Assembly: GCA_964560765.1 (NCBI GenBank)
Contig: CAZLMG010000042.1
Location: 1-41,125 of the forward strand
Source of the DNA: CAZLMG01 sp964560765
Lineage (GTDB): Bacteria > Bdellovibrionota_B > Oligoflexia > Oligoflexales > CAZLMG01
DNA length: 41,125 bases
Reading direction: 5' to 3'
Made by a program: the position numbers and the translations under genes. Of this stretch, positions 1 through 8,297 are shown in pieces. The notes beneath the pieces are model-generated. The model ran no database searches. It was not told the DNA's origin and saw only the letters and a program-made list of their open reading frames with translations. How positions within the stretch are numbered: position 1 is the stretch's first letter; the number at the start of each line of letters is the position of its first letter.

Positions 1-451
1 GGCAGCATCAACCGCAGCATTGGCCTCATCCCAGCTAATCAACTAATATCGAACGCATTTTAGCTGACTACTGCGAATTAGCCAAAAGAAGGGCTGGCCC
101 CAGACAGAAGCTGGCTTCTTGATTCAAGCAGAATTCCTCTTGATGATTTCGCAAAATCCAAGAAACACAGGCAATACTCGAGAGTCCGCCAGCATAAGCG
201 GCAGCTTCACTGCTGTTTGGAGTCGGGAGCCCCGAGAATTCCCGTGAATTTTCTAACAGCCCCTCAAATTCCTATAAAAGACTCGACACGATCGGATTCT
301 GGAATGCCCATGGGCAAGCGTAGTTCAAATCTATGCGCAGGTAAGTACTCACAAAAAATTCTGCTGCATGGGCAATCCATTGGGTCAGTTCTCTTGCATA
401 TCATATCGCCAGTCGCTGGCACTTCAAGGAGCCGCAATAGGGGTGCGAACC
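1..451. other. Region without a convincing gene
   Basis: I see no supported gene here. In frame 1 of the plus strand an open stretch runs from the window edge to a TAG at 61-63 (ending LISNAF), which could be the tail of a gene outside the window, but 20 codons are too few to judge. The rest has short open frames without a plausible ribosome binding site. It probably contains the promoter of the regulator fragment that starts at 452. Confidence 0.4.
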
Positions 452-769
452 ATGGACGTAAGAGTATTCGAGTTTGAAGACTACAAAGAATACCTACTCA
501 GGGCGATAGCGCACTGCGGAAAGCGTGGAATCTGCGCCCGACTCGCCCATCACATGCGCGCAGATCGCTCGCTGCTCAGCCACGTACTCAACAGTAGCCG
601 CCACCTAAACCCAGAGCAGGCGGTCCTGGCGGCTGACTTCCTCAAGCTCGACGAACGCGAGACAGAATACTTTCTGCTGCTAGTTGAGTTTTCTCGATCC
701 GGATCAGAGATGTTACGTCTGATCAAGCGCCGTCAACTGGCATCCATGCGGATAGCAACAGGTACTTAA
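452..769 (+). pseudogene. TIGR02147/DUF4423-like regulator, N-terminal fragment
   Basis: This 105-codon frame starts VFEFEDYKEYL and continues with a helix-turn-helix-like segment (RLAHHMRADRSLLSHVLNS) followed by LNPEQAVLAADFLKLDERET and YFLLLVEFSRSGS. That order is typical of the N-terminus of TIGR02147-family proteins (FxDYRxYL, then HTH, then LxxxEA..AxxL.L...E..YF..LV), which are putative regulators common in Bdellovibrio-like bacteria and Fibrobacter. Full members are roughly 270 residues; this frame stops after 105 and the missing C-terminal half is not obvious in any frame downstream. It is therefore probably a truncated remnant, though a short functional DNA-binding protein cannot be excluded. 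The start at 452 is where family similarity begins; a longer in-frame start at 368 exists. Confidence 0.6.
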
Positions 770-1190
770 CTCATTCGTGAAATCGGCTCACGGTATCAGC
801 TTACATTCACCAACGGCAAACCGATCGCCGTGCATGAGATTCAGATACACCTATTCTTGCCCAAGTGTCGCCGTCGTCACCGAAGACGTCGCTCGCTCAG
901 CCTCCAAGCGCATGGCGAGCTGTCGGTTCGAACTTGTCGCTATGGGAAACAGGATGCTTGCATGGCATTCTAGCAAGCTTTGGCACCTAAGCAAAACTTG
1001 CGCTTTGTTTTGTGTAAATTAGCGAAGTTGGAAACCATCGATTGCTGGCAGAATCGAGATTTGGGCAATCGCCTGACCCGCAATGCCGAACGATCTCGCT
1101 CTACCTCTATCCAATGAGCATTAAGAACTCATCCCAACAAGCCGATAATATTGTTAAATTGGCCCTCCCACTACAGGCAGATGCGTGTTC
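770..1190. other. Intergenic region between regulator fragment and GT operon
   Basis: No gene is supported in these 421 bases. An open frame from 772 runs to about 970 but is arginine-rich in its middle and unlike any family I know. It could be decayed downstream sequence of the truncated regulator. The right end carries the likely promoter of the following operon. Confidence 0.4.
1121..1149 (+). promoter_or_regulatory. Candidate sigma70-type promoter of the exopolysaccharide operon
   Basis: TTAAGA (1121-1126) and GATAAT (1144-1149) are separated by 17 bases, and the predicted transcript would begin about 35 bases upstream of the first start codon at 1191. Both hexamers deviate from consensus, so this is only a candidate. 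Confidence 0.35.
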
Positions 1191-1958
1191 ATGTGCAAAC
1201 ACCTTATCATCACTGCGCTAGCACTCTGCGCCGCCGCTATCCCCTCGATGGCTACCACCGTGCCTGAGAGGCACTGGCGGGGGATTACCAACATTACGAA
1301 CCGCGAGCAATCGCAAGGGCAGATCATACGAGAAGCTACCCTGTCTGCGGAAACGTGGCATGAGCGAAAAGCCTTCGGTCTCGCGATCCTGCATGCTGAG
1401 CGCTTCGTCGCTAGAGCGACGTCGTTGACAGACGCAACCGTGGAAGCCTATGGCTCCTATACAACATCGAGTTCTTGGCGATTCCAACCAACAATAGGCT
1501 TCGGAATCGGTCGCGAGTTTCTCTATCATTCCATGGCGCAGATCAGCGCCGAGCATACGCTGAAAAATGGCATGTATTATGGCCTCGGTGTGCGGCGCAC
1601 CACGTATGCAGAGGCGTTTTCTGCTGTTTGGCATCCTATCATCGGCGTGTATCACGGTCCTTGGCATCTCATGGCCAAAGGCTTCTTGCTCGCAACTGCC
1701 GATCAAGACGTTAGCCTCTGGCTGCGCGCCCAGTACGAACTAGCCAACTGGATCGTTGAAGCGTCGGTAACCGCTGGTCAGGGCGATAGCAGTCGACCTT
1801 ACCTTACCGGCAGGGAGCAAGAGCCGTTTCGCATCTTCGGACTGGGACTCGGCCACCTCGGAATAGGTCGATGCCACGCCGGCGCCAACTCGGAATGGCG
1901 AACAGAGTCTGCATTCTTTGAGCGTGCTGTTTCGGGGTGGCTGCGATGTACCATTTAG
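1191..1958 (+). CDS. YaiO-family outer-membrane beta-barrel protein
   Basis: A 255-residue protein with an N-terminal signal peptide (hydrophobic core IITALALCAAA, likely cleavage near SMATT) followed by a beta-rich body of alternating aromatic strands such as FQPTIGFGIGREF, MYYGLGVRRTTY and WHPIIGVYHGPWHLMAKGFLL. This order and spacing resemble YaiO-type outer-membrane barrels. It is the first gene of a three-gene operon whose last member is a family 2 glycosyltransferase; in E. coli yaiO also lies near a glycosyltransferase gene (yaiP). The inferred role is an outer-membrane component for secreting or retaining a polysaccharide. ATG 1191 is preferred; an in-frame GTG lies at 1185. The 3' end overlaps the HEAT gene. 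Family assignment is from pattern recognition only. Confidence 0.65.
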   Translation: MCKHLIITALALCAAAIPSMATTVPERHWRGITNITNREQSQGQIIREATLSAETWHERKAFGLAILHAERFVARATSLTDATVEAYGSYTTSSSWRFQPTIGFGIGREFLYHSMAQISAEHTLKNGMYYGLGVRRTTYAEAFSAVWHPIIGVYHGPWHLMAKGFLLATADQDVSLWLRAQYELANWIVEASVTAGQGDSSRPYLTGREQEPFRIFGLGLGHLGIGRCHAGANSEWRTESAFFERAVSGWLRCTI

Positions 1959-3007
1959 TCGCAAACCCGAAAATGGAATCGCAGCTGTGGGGCATGGCGC
2001 TAGCACTGGTAGCCATATTGCTGCTGATGATCGCCACTGTCGTCGCACTCAGGCTGCTGCGTAACATCCGCCTGCAACGCGGCGAGCGTCAATTTGCCAA
2101 GTTCCGCGAGCCCCTACTCGCTTACCTACAGACCGGCAACCCGCAGCAAATGCCACTCCTTCCCACCAACGAGTCCGTGCGCAACGCGCTAAGTCGCATG
2201 GGTTTGACGTCGACTCCGGAGCAGAGGCAGCGACTGCTTTACATTTATGCCCGTCTTGGCTTTGCCCAGAAGGACTACGAGCAGCTTAGCAGCATCATCC
2301 CCCGTCGTCAGGCCCAAGCTCTACGCCGTCTCCGAGATGTGCTGGCGCCCTTGCCGGACCGTGCATGGAGGGCTTTGCTTCTGAATCACAGTCCCATTTT
2401 GCGTTGGGGAGTCATGGGGTATCTTGTAGCGGTGAAACAGCGTCACGCCCTGCCATGGTTCTTTGGCTTTATCTTTCATCCACATAATTATAATCGCCGC
2501 GTCATGATTCACTTGCTCAGTACCATGGCGCGTCATAGTACCGAAGCGGTTGCCGCTGTGCTGAGCCATTCCGATGACCCCATTGTCCTCGAGGCTTGCT
2601 TGCGCGTCTTAGCGGCCTACCCGAACCCCCAAGCGCTGCCAACAATTGCGCGCGTCATCCGCAGTCAGCAATACGAAATTGTGATCGCCGGTATTCAGGC
2701 GTTGTCGGCCACCCCGACTCCAGAACTGCAATCAATCTTCATCGACTTCACGACCCACTCCCACTGGGTCGTGAGGATGCTTTGCGCTCGTGCCATGGCC
2801 AGTTACCCAGATCATATGTCCGTCGTCACCTTGAACTCACTCACCGAAGACCAAAACTACTATGTGCGGCGTGAGGCGATTCGTAGCCTCATGCACTTTG
2901 AGCCTGAAATGCCAGGAGTACTCGACGAAATCCGGCACTCACCCAGCCACCCCAGTTTTGAATTTATGAGCGACTCGCGCGAATGGATCGAAAGGACCGC
3001 GTCATGA
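1946..3007 (+). CDS. Membrane-anchored HEAT-repeat protein
   Basis: About 353 residues. One N-terminal transmembrane helix (MALALVAILLLMIATVVAL) is followed by a helical body. From about residue 130 onward it repeats helix pairs typical of HEAT/PBS-lyase-type repeats, for example PIVLEACLRVLAAYPNPQAL, YEIVIAGIQALSATPTPEL, HWVVRMLCARAMASYPD and YYVRREAIRSLMHFEPE. Such repeats bind proteins rather than catalyse reactions, so a scaffold linking the outer-membrane barrel to the glycosyltransferase is a reasonable inference. ATG 1946 follows a GGGGTGG motif; GTG 1937 and ATG 1973 are alternatives. It overlaps the upstream barrel gene by 13 bases and the downstream glycosyltransferase by 4 (ATGA), indicating translational coupling. 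Confidence 0.75.
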   Translation: MYHLVANPKMESQLWGMALALVAILLLMIATVVALRLLRNIRLQRGERQFAKFREPLLAYLQTGNPQQMPLLPTNESVRNALSRMGLTSTPEQRQRLLYIYARLGFAQKDYEQLSSIIPRRQAQALRRLRDVLAPLPDRAWRALLLNHSPILRWGVMGYLVAVKQRHALPWFFGFIFHPHNYNRRVMIHLLSTMARHSTEAVAAVLSHSDDPIVLEACLRVLAAYPNPQALPTIARVIRSQQYEIVIAGIQALSATPTPELQSIFIDFTTHSHWVVRMLCARAMASYPDHMSVVTLNSLTEDQNYYVRREAIRSLMHFEPEMPGVLDEIRHSPSHPSFEFMSDSREWIERTAS

Positions 3008-4440
3008 CGCCCCCCTATGATTGGTTTGTCTCAATGCTGTCTGCATATTATCAGTTTTCTTTGCCCTTCTTCCTATTGGCGAATGGCACCTACTTGCTCA
3101 TCTTGATCCTGGGCTATTTCAATGCTCGTCGGCAATATGCATACCAGTCCGTAGGCATCATGGATCGACTGGCGGTCATGCGCTCCGTCGAACCCATTAG
3201 TGTTCTCGTGCCTTGCTACAATGAAGAGCGCGTCGCTGTTGACTCTATTAAATCCATGCTCGCTCTCGACTATCCCGAGTTTGAAGTGATTGTCTGCAAC
3301 GATGGGTCCCGAGACCGTACCCTTGAGGTGCTCAAGCAGCACTTTGAGCTCTATGAAATCCACGCACATCCACCGCAGCAGATCGCCACAAGGGAGGTTC
3401 GCACCGTCTTTCGTTCGCGAACGCACGGCAATCTTTTGGTGATCGATAAAGTCAACGGCGGCAATGCCGATGCGTTGAATGCCGCAATCAATTATAGCCA
3501 ATACCCCTTGATTTGTTGTGTCGACTCCGACAGCATCATCGATGCCGATGGTCTGCGCCGGGTTGCCATGCCATTTTTAAGCAGCGATCTCATCATCGCG
3601 ACCGGTGGGACCATACTGACCATTTTTGAAAAGAACGACGCCAACTCGACAATTGCCAGCCCCGGTATCGACAAGCCTCTGATCCCTTGGACGTGGATGG
3701 GCATGATCCAATCCATGGAGTATTTGCGCGCATTTATGGTGGGACGACTAGGATGGGACTTTCTACGCAGCGATATGATCATCAGCGGGGCGTTCGGCCT
3801 CTTCAAAAAATCACTGGTGATCCAGGTCGGCGGATATTTGACCAACACCATTGGTGAGGATATGGAGCTCCTGCTGCGTATGCAGCGCTACTGCCTGCAA
3901 ACCAAGCGACGGTATATCGTCAAACTGTTGCCAGATCCAGTTTGCTGGACCGAGGCACCTTCCGACCTGCGCACATTGAGAAATCAGCGCGTCCGCTGGG
4001 CCCAAGGCCTGGCCGAAAGTCTGTGGGCAAATCGGCGGCTGTTTTTCCGATCTTGGAGCGGGCAGCTTGGATGGGTGGGAGCCCCGTATTTTCTGCTCTT
4101 TGAGCTGCTGTCCGCCCCCGTCGAGCTTCTTGGGTATGCGCTCATGGGTGCATCCATCGTCCTTGGAGTTGCTGACTTTTCTATGATCGCCGCACTGCTC
4201 GCAGTTACTGTGCTCTTTGGCTGCGTCCTCAATCTTGCGGCCGTGCTCATTGATCAGCTGACGTTTGAGAAGTACAAGAACGTGGGTGACCTCGGTCGCT
4301 TGACCCTAGCGGCATTTGCTGAGCACTTTGGCTTTCGGCAGGTTCACCTGTACTGGCGGGTGAGCGGCATAGTGCGATGGCTGCGCGGCAAGCACTCCTG
4401 GGGAGACATGCGACGTGCGGGCCTAAAACCCGCCGCCTGA
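3004..4440 (+). CDS. Family 2 processive-type glycosyltransferase, membrane protein
   Basis: A 478-residue membrane glycosyltransferase of the GT2 class that includes PgaC/IcaA, hyaluronan and cellulose synthases. Visible motifs are VLVPCYNEE (68-75), ND100GS, KVNGGNADALNAA (149-161), D174xD176 (metal and sugar nucleotide), GED at 284-286 (catalytic Asp region) and QRVRW (328-332, the acceptor-binding QxxRW). One transmembrane helix precedes the catalytic domain and several follow it (about 355-440). It should polymerise a sugar from a nucleotide donor at the inner membrane and pass the chain outward; the sugar cannot be read from sequence. The start at 3004 is chosen because AAAGGA lies at 2991-2996 and the ATG overlaps the HEAT gene stop as ATGA; an in-frame ATG at 2983 is less likely. 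Confidence 0.85.
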   Translation: MTPPYDWFVSMLSAYYQFSLPFFLLANGTYLLILILGYFNARRQYAYQSVGIMDRLAVMRSVEPISVLVPCYNEERVAVDSIKSMLALDYPEFEVIVCNDGSRDRTLEVLKQHFELYEIHAHPPQQIATREVRTVFRSRTHGNLLVIDKVNGGNADALNAAINYSQYPLICCVDSDSIIDADGLRRVAMPFLSSDLIIATGGTILTIFEKNDANSTIASPGIDKPLIPWTWMGMIQSMEYLRAFMVGRLGWDFLRSDMIISGAFGLFKKSLVIQVGGYLTNTIGEDMELLLRMQRYCLQTKRRYIVKLLPDPVCWTEAPSDLRTLRNQRVRWAQGLAESLWANRRLFFRSWSGQLGWVGAPYFLLFELLSAPVELLGYALMGASIVLGVADFSMIAALLAVTVLFGCVLNLAAVLIDQLTFEKYKNVGDLGRLTLAAFAEHFGFRQVHLYWRVSGIVRWLRGKHSWGDMRRAGLKPAA

Positions 4441-4453
4441 GCCGAGTGTCCCG

Positions 4454-5992
4454 CTAGGGGCCAAGCCATCTAACTTCATACAGGTCATGTCGGCGATCTT
4501 GGAGGTTGCGCACGGTGCCGGAAACTCGCGACGTCAGCAACGACTGCAAATTCACATCCGCAAAGACCACCGCCTCGACGTTCGGCGTCGTATCGGCGGC
4601 GACTCCGTCACGGGCAAAAGGAAAATCGCATGGCGTCAAAATGCAGCTTTGCGAGTAGTGAATATCGATGTTGTGAACATTCGGCAAATTACCGCAGCTG
4701 CCAGACATGATCACATACATTTGGTTTTCCACGGCTCGTGCCTGGCAAGAATAGCGAACTCGGCAGTAGCTTTGGCGCTCGTCCGTGAGAAACGGCACAA
4801 ACAGCATCAGCGCTCCCTGATTGACCAAATGTCGGCATAATTCCGGGAACTCTGAATCGTAACAGATCAACACCCCAATCGGACCAGCGTCCGTATTGAT
4901 GACCGACACTTTGTCTCCACCTTTGACATTCCACCAGTACCGCTCGTTAGGTGTCGGATGAATCTTATCCTGCTGATAGAGAGAGCCGTCGCGCAGAAAG
5001 ATGTGAGACGTATTCCTGACTTCCTCGCCGCGTAGGCTAGGCGTCGACCCGCCGATGATGTTGATATTGTATTTGATCGCCAATCGTTGAAACATCTCAA
5101 CGATCTGTTCTTCATAGTCACACATGGCCTTGATGGATTCGTGGGGCGGCATTTGTTCGTTCTTGATAGACAGCAACTGCAGGGTAAAGAACTCGGGAAA
5201 CACGACAAAATCTGAGCTGTAGTCGGCGCAAACGTCGACAAAGTATTCAACGCAGCGCACAAACTCTTCAAAGTTCTCGATGCGCCGCTGCTGATACTGA
5301 ACCGACGCGATGCGAACGATGTCTTGCGATCGAGAAGCCTGCGTGCGCTTCGCGGCGTTCACATCCCGATATTTTGGGTTGTGCCAAACATAGTGAGCAC
5401 CGACTCCCAAAGAGTGTTCGTCCGATGGCAGGTAGTTTTCCATGATGCCCAAATAGGTAAAGCCCTGGCGCAAGTGGAATCGAACCACGGGATCGCGAAT
5501 CTCGCGATTGATAACCTTGCGCACGTAGTCATCGGGATCTTTTACCGTCTTTAGCTTCTTTGCCAGGTTTGGCAATCGGCCACAGAAGACCACTCCCTTC
5601 TTGTTCAGTTGCTCGCACAGGCGGCGTCGCGCCTGGTAGAAACGTTGCCCAATGCTGTATTTGCGATAGTCCGGGTGGACGCAGACCTCATAGCCGTAGA
5701 GATACTCGCCCTTTGGATTGTGCGTCGTACCAAAACCGCCTCCTGTTATCTCGCGCCATGTGTGCTTGGCCATCACTTTTGACTCTTCGATCACCAGCGT
5801 CGCGCAATAGCCAATGATCTTATCGCCCAGGACAGCAACCAAATGCCCTTCTGCGAAATTCGTGATCTGCCCGCGCAGCATGGCCTCGCTGTAGCCCGAT
5901 CCATAAGTATGGCGAATCACTTCGTTGATTCCGGGAATATCAGCGATAACTGCGGGGCGAATCTCGAGGCGCTCTTGAAATTTTGGCGGCAT
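4454..5992 (-). CDS. GNAT acetyltransferase fused to nitrilase-superfamily amidohydrolase
   Basis: A 512-residue fusion. Residues about 10-205 form a GNAT (RimI-like) acetyltransferase domain with YEVCVHPDYRKYSIGQRFYQ carrying the acetyl-CoA-binding loop. Residues about 225-500 form a carbon-nitrogen hydrolase with the complete triad: E267 in FPEFF, K343 in QQDKIHP and C377 in LICYDSEFPE. This architecture is the RimI-linked branch of the nitrilase superfamily (class 12 of Pace and Brenner), whose substrates are not established. The hydrolase probably cleaves an amide and the GNAT half may acetylate or recognise the same small amine. It is convergent with the glycosyltransferase (13 bases between stops) and 46 bases downstream of the BLUF gene on the same strand, so the two may be co-transcribed. 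Confidence 0.85.
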   Translation of the reverse strand: MPPKFQERLEIRPAVIADIPGINEVIRHTYGSGYSEAMLRGQITNFAEGHLVAVLGDKIIGYCATLVIEESKVMAKHTWREITGGGFGTTHNPKGEYLYGYEVCVHPDYRKYSIGQRFYQARRRLCEQLNKKGVVFCGRLPNLAKKLKTVKDPDDYVRKVINREIRDPVVRFHLRQGFTYLGIMENYLPSDEHSLGVGAHYVWHNPKYRDVNAAKRTQASRSQDIVRIASVQYQQRRIENFEEFVRCVEYFVDVCADYSSDFVVFPEFFTLQLLSIKNEQMPPHESIKAMCDYEEQIVEMFQRLAIKYNINIIGGSTPSLRGEEVRNTSHIFLRDGSLYQQDKIHPTPNERYWWNVKGGDKVSVINTDAGPIGVLICYDSEFPELCRHLVNQGALMLFVPFLTDERQSYCRVRYSCQARAVENQMYVIMSGSCGNLPNVHNIDIHYSQSCILTPCDFPFARDGVAADTTPNVEAVVFADVNLQSLLTSRVSGTVRNLQDRRHDLYEVRWLGP

Positions 5993-6038
5993 GAGTCACT
6001 CTCAGGAAGCACAACAGGCATTGTGGAAATAACCGGAG

Positions 6039-6458
6039 TTAAACGACGTCAATCAGCGACGTGGCATCTCGTAAAAAACCCAGCGCAGCCTCGCCAGACA
6101 TTGCCATCGGTGTAAATTCACCCGAGATTCCATAGCGCAAGAACAGTTCGCGATTCGCCTTGCGGCCATTGGCAAGACCCATGGACCAATCCCCGAAGTC
6201 GCGCCGAGCGATCTGCCGAAAGAGCAAGAGTACAGAGTGTGAATGCCGCTCATCGACAGCGATTCGATGATATAGACGACTCACGGAGTCACGATCGCCC
6301 TCAATGCACTGAATAAAATACCGATGATCAAAAAACAAGACCCCAGCGATGCCATGTTTCGGGTTCTTTTCCGTCGCGGTTCGGTAAATCGACCGAATCA
6401 CATCCGGGGTCAGGGTGCCACGAACCTCGCTTGCATAAATCAACTGGCTTAAATACAT
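6039..6458 (-). CDS. Stand-alone BLUF-domain blue-light sensor
   Basis: A 139-residue single-domain BLUF flavoprotein. The flavin-contacting residues are all visible: Y8 in LIYAS, N32 in KNPKHGIAG, Q50 in FIQCIEG, and W91 and M93 in DWSMG. BLUF domains bind FAD and switch hydrogen bonding around Tyr/Gln on blue light. Stand-alone versions act through partner proteins, as in the PixD type. No PixE-like partner, GGDEF/EAL or cyclase gene is evident in the window. The start at 6458 is supported by GGGAGAC a few bases upstream. Residues after about 100 form the usual C-terminal helical cap. Confidence 0.9.
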   Translation of the reverse strand: MYLSQLIYASEVRGTLTPDVIRSIYRTATEKNPKHGIAGVLFFDHRYFIQCIEGDRDSVSRLYHRIAVDERHSHSVLLLFRQIARRDFGDWSMGLANGRKANRELFLRYGISGEFTPMAMSGEAALGFLRDATSLIDVV

Positions 6459-6519
6459 GCGTGTCTCCCATATGAAATCGAGCCTTGATGGGCCCCCGCA
6501 CGTTTTGGCTGTCGCTCAT

Positions 6520-7281
6520 TTATCCCCGCCCACAAGCACGGCATCCGTCACCTAAGCCGCCTCCGGGCGCAGGCGGATTGTTGGCCCCTGGTGGCAAGCA
6601 ATTGTTTCCCTGCAACCAAGTGGGGCAGCTACCACCATTGGAGGCCCCCGAGGATGCAAGAGTGTCGCCCCCGCCTGGCAGTGCCCATTTTCCATGATCA
6701 TTCATGGCACTCAAAGTATCGTCACTTACTCCCATTTCCTTCAGCCTTTCTGCAATCTCGTCATTTGAGTTCAAAGCAGCAAATTCTCTTTGTGACCATG
6801 GCACACTAGAATCTGAAGGAGCCGGATTGGGCTCGTCAGTCTTGTAATCATTCCCCGGATTGGAGATAGAAGTCTCCTGAATCAAGTTCATCGCCAACGC
6901 TGCCGGCGGCCCCGCATTACCGTAGAGATACATACAAGCCTCGACTCGTTCGCCCTTAGTTGCTTGCTCCATCCCAAAGTGCAATGCCAGTTCGGCCGTT
7001 TCCGATAAGGTTTCACACTCGGCGGTCGTCACGGTGATCGAACGATGCAACTTATAATCGATGGCGCGAATGGCGGCACCGCACTCATCCTCACTAGCGG
7101 CACCTTGACGGCCGAGCAGGGCACAGAGGGATTCTTCCCGATCCACACCCACAGACTTGGCGGATGCGACTTGATCGGTGCCGCTGAGGTTCTCGCCGCT
7201 GTCCTTGTGATCCGAGGCAGAGAATCGCTCACAACCTAAAGCTAGCCATCCCAGGACTAAGACTTTTATCGTCCGACGCAT
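6520..7281 (-). CDS. Putative lipoprotein, proline/glycine-rich C-terminus
   Basis: A 253-residue predicted lipoprotein: a short basic start (MRRTIK), a hydrophobic stretch and the lipobox LALGC, so Cys17 or thereabouts would be lipidated. The mature part has a Ser/Asp-rich linker, a cysteine-containing helical region and a low-complexity tail rich in Asn, Pro and Gly ending in two cysteines (GCRACGRG). No family is recognised. ATG 7281 is chosen because AGGAG sits 8 bases upstream; longer in-frame starts to 7347 would bury the signal peptide. It is divergent from the secreted-protein gene at 7583. Confidence 0.6.
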   Translation of the reverse strand: MRRTIKVLVLGWLALGCERFSASDHKDSGENLSGTDQVASAKSVGVDREESLCALLGRQGAASEDECGAAIRAIDYKLHRSITVTTAECETLSETAELALHFGMEQATKGERVEACMYLYGNAGPPAALAMNLIQETSISNPGNDYKTDEPNPAPSDSSVPWSQREFAALNSNDEIAERLKEMGVSDDTLSAMNDHGKWALPGGGDTLASSGASNGGSCPTWLQGNNCLPPGANNPPAPGGGLGDGCRACGRG

Positions 7282-7582
7282 CGTCATTTCTCCTACAATA
7301 TGTTGCTTGCCAGCTCCGTGCTTTGATCCCTTAATGATTCGCCCCACAATTCCTGCTTTAGATTATCGCAAATTTTGCGATTCCAGGCACATAACACCAA
7401 TTGGCGCTATTCACATATTTCTGGGAAAGCGCCAACGACCCCGTGCGCCTACCGCTCGTCCGCTCGTACAGAGATGAGCGAGCGCGATTTGCACGGTGCA
7501 TAGGATCTGCCCCCCAGACCTGCTATAATTATAATCAGTCCGCGCACGCCGCGGTGGTCAACGCTTTCAATTGGGGGGCCGC
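7282..7582. other. Divergent intergenic region, 301 bases
   Basis: Holds the promoters of the flanking divergent genes and no supported gene. An AT-rich segment lies at about 7300-7400. A near-palindrome TGCAC-G-GTGCA lies at 7490-7500, upstream of the extended -10 element listed separately, and could be an operator. Confidence 0.4.
7521..7529 (+). promoter_or_regulatory. Extended -10 promoter element
   Basis: TGCTATAAT matches the extended -10 consensus TGnTATAAT exactly, 53 bases upstream of the ATG at 7583. No good -35 lies at the usual distance, which is normal for extended -10 promoters. Confidence 0.5.
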
Positions 7583-8044
7583 ATGAAAGCAGCAGGAAGC
7601 TGGATTACGAATCTGTTTTTTTTCGTCGGGGTGATGGCATTTGCATCAGCGGCGCAGGGTGCTGCCGAGATGGTCATACCGGGTACTTATGTTACCGAAG
7701 GGCGCAGTCATTATGAATCGGGCGCCGTGAACTTGCGCGAACATGGCTACGGCTATGTCATGACCGCGAATCTTGTGCGTGGCGACCATCGCTTCGCCAC
7801 AGAGGCGTATTTGGAGCCGGTTGGTGCCCATACCCTACGCGGGAATGGATTCATCACGGTGCGATACAGTGAGACGTCCGGCTGTCGCCATCGCTTCGGT
7901 GTACGTATTGAAGTGAAAGACGGCGAGTTGTGGCTCTATGAAAACACGCCGCGATACATTCCTTACAATCCGAATGGCGCCTGCACAGCTGCGGGTCCTT
8001 ATGAGTGGTTCTATCACCCAGAGTCTTACAAGCTTCAGGAATAA
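7583..8044 (+). CDS. Small secreted protein of unknown function
   Basis: A 153-residue protein with a clear signal peptide (LFFFVGVMAFASAAQGA, cleavage probably after AQG-A). The mature domain of about 125 residues is beta-rich and aromatic, with two cysteines (SGCRHRFG and GACTAAG) that could form a disulfide. No family is recognised. ATG 7583 follows GGGGGG at 7573-7578; an in-frame TTG at 7571 overlaps that motif and is unlikely. It converges on the RiPP-like operon with 64 bases between stops. Confidence 0.6.
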   Translation: MKAAGSWITNLFFFVGVMAFASAAQGAAEMVIPGTYVTEGRSHYESGAVNLREHGYGYVMTANLVRGDHRFATEAYLEPVGAHTLRGNGFITVRYSETSGCRHRFGVRIEVKDGELWLYENTPRYIPYNPNGACTAAGPYEWFYHPESYKLQE

Positions 8045-8108
8045 AATTCGGCAACCGCCAGGATGTTGGCCCGTCGCAAAGCAGGCGGGCTGGCATCGCC
8101 ACATGGCA

Positions 8109-8297
8109 CTAGGACTTACGCCTGGACCATTTATCAAGTAAAAATTGGGCCAGGCGAATCTGTGGCAGGCTCCACGACTGGACGTAAGCCTTTAAGTCCC
8201 CTTCCAACTCCCCGGCAAATTCCGCGCGCAGTTGTTCTGGGCTTTCACCAACCTCAAGATAGTCCAGCAAGGCTTCCTGAAATTCAGCGGGCGTCAT
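8109..8297 (-). CDS. 62-residue helical protein, possible MNIO partner
   Basis: The last gene of the minus-strand operon. Its ATG overlaps the MNIO stop as ATGA and is preceded by AAGGAG with a 5-base spacer inside the MNIO gene, so it is almost certainly real and co-translated. The product appears all-helical: TPAEFQEALLDYLEV, EQLRAEFAGELEGDLKAYVQ and a basic amphipathic end LAQFLLDKWSRRK. Known MNIO enzymes usually work with a small partner protein (MbnC, TglI and HvfC/DUF2063 types) that presents the precursor. This protein is far smaller and I see no sequence match, so a partner or leader-binding role is inference from position alone. A GTG at 8303 is an alternative start. Confidence 0.65.
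   Translation of the reverse strand: MTPAEFQEALLDYLEVGESPEQLRAEFAGELEGDLKAYVQSWSLPQIRLAQFLLDKWSRRKS

Noticed and set aside
777..1022. An 81-codon open frame after the regulator fragment.
   Set aside because: No ribosome binding site, unusual composition and no family resemblance; likely chance.
1218..1706. A 162-codon minus-strand frame opposite the YaiO-type gene.
   Set aside because: Antisense shadow; composition rich in Arg and Cys, no start signal.
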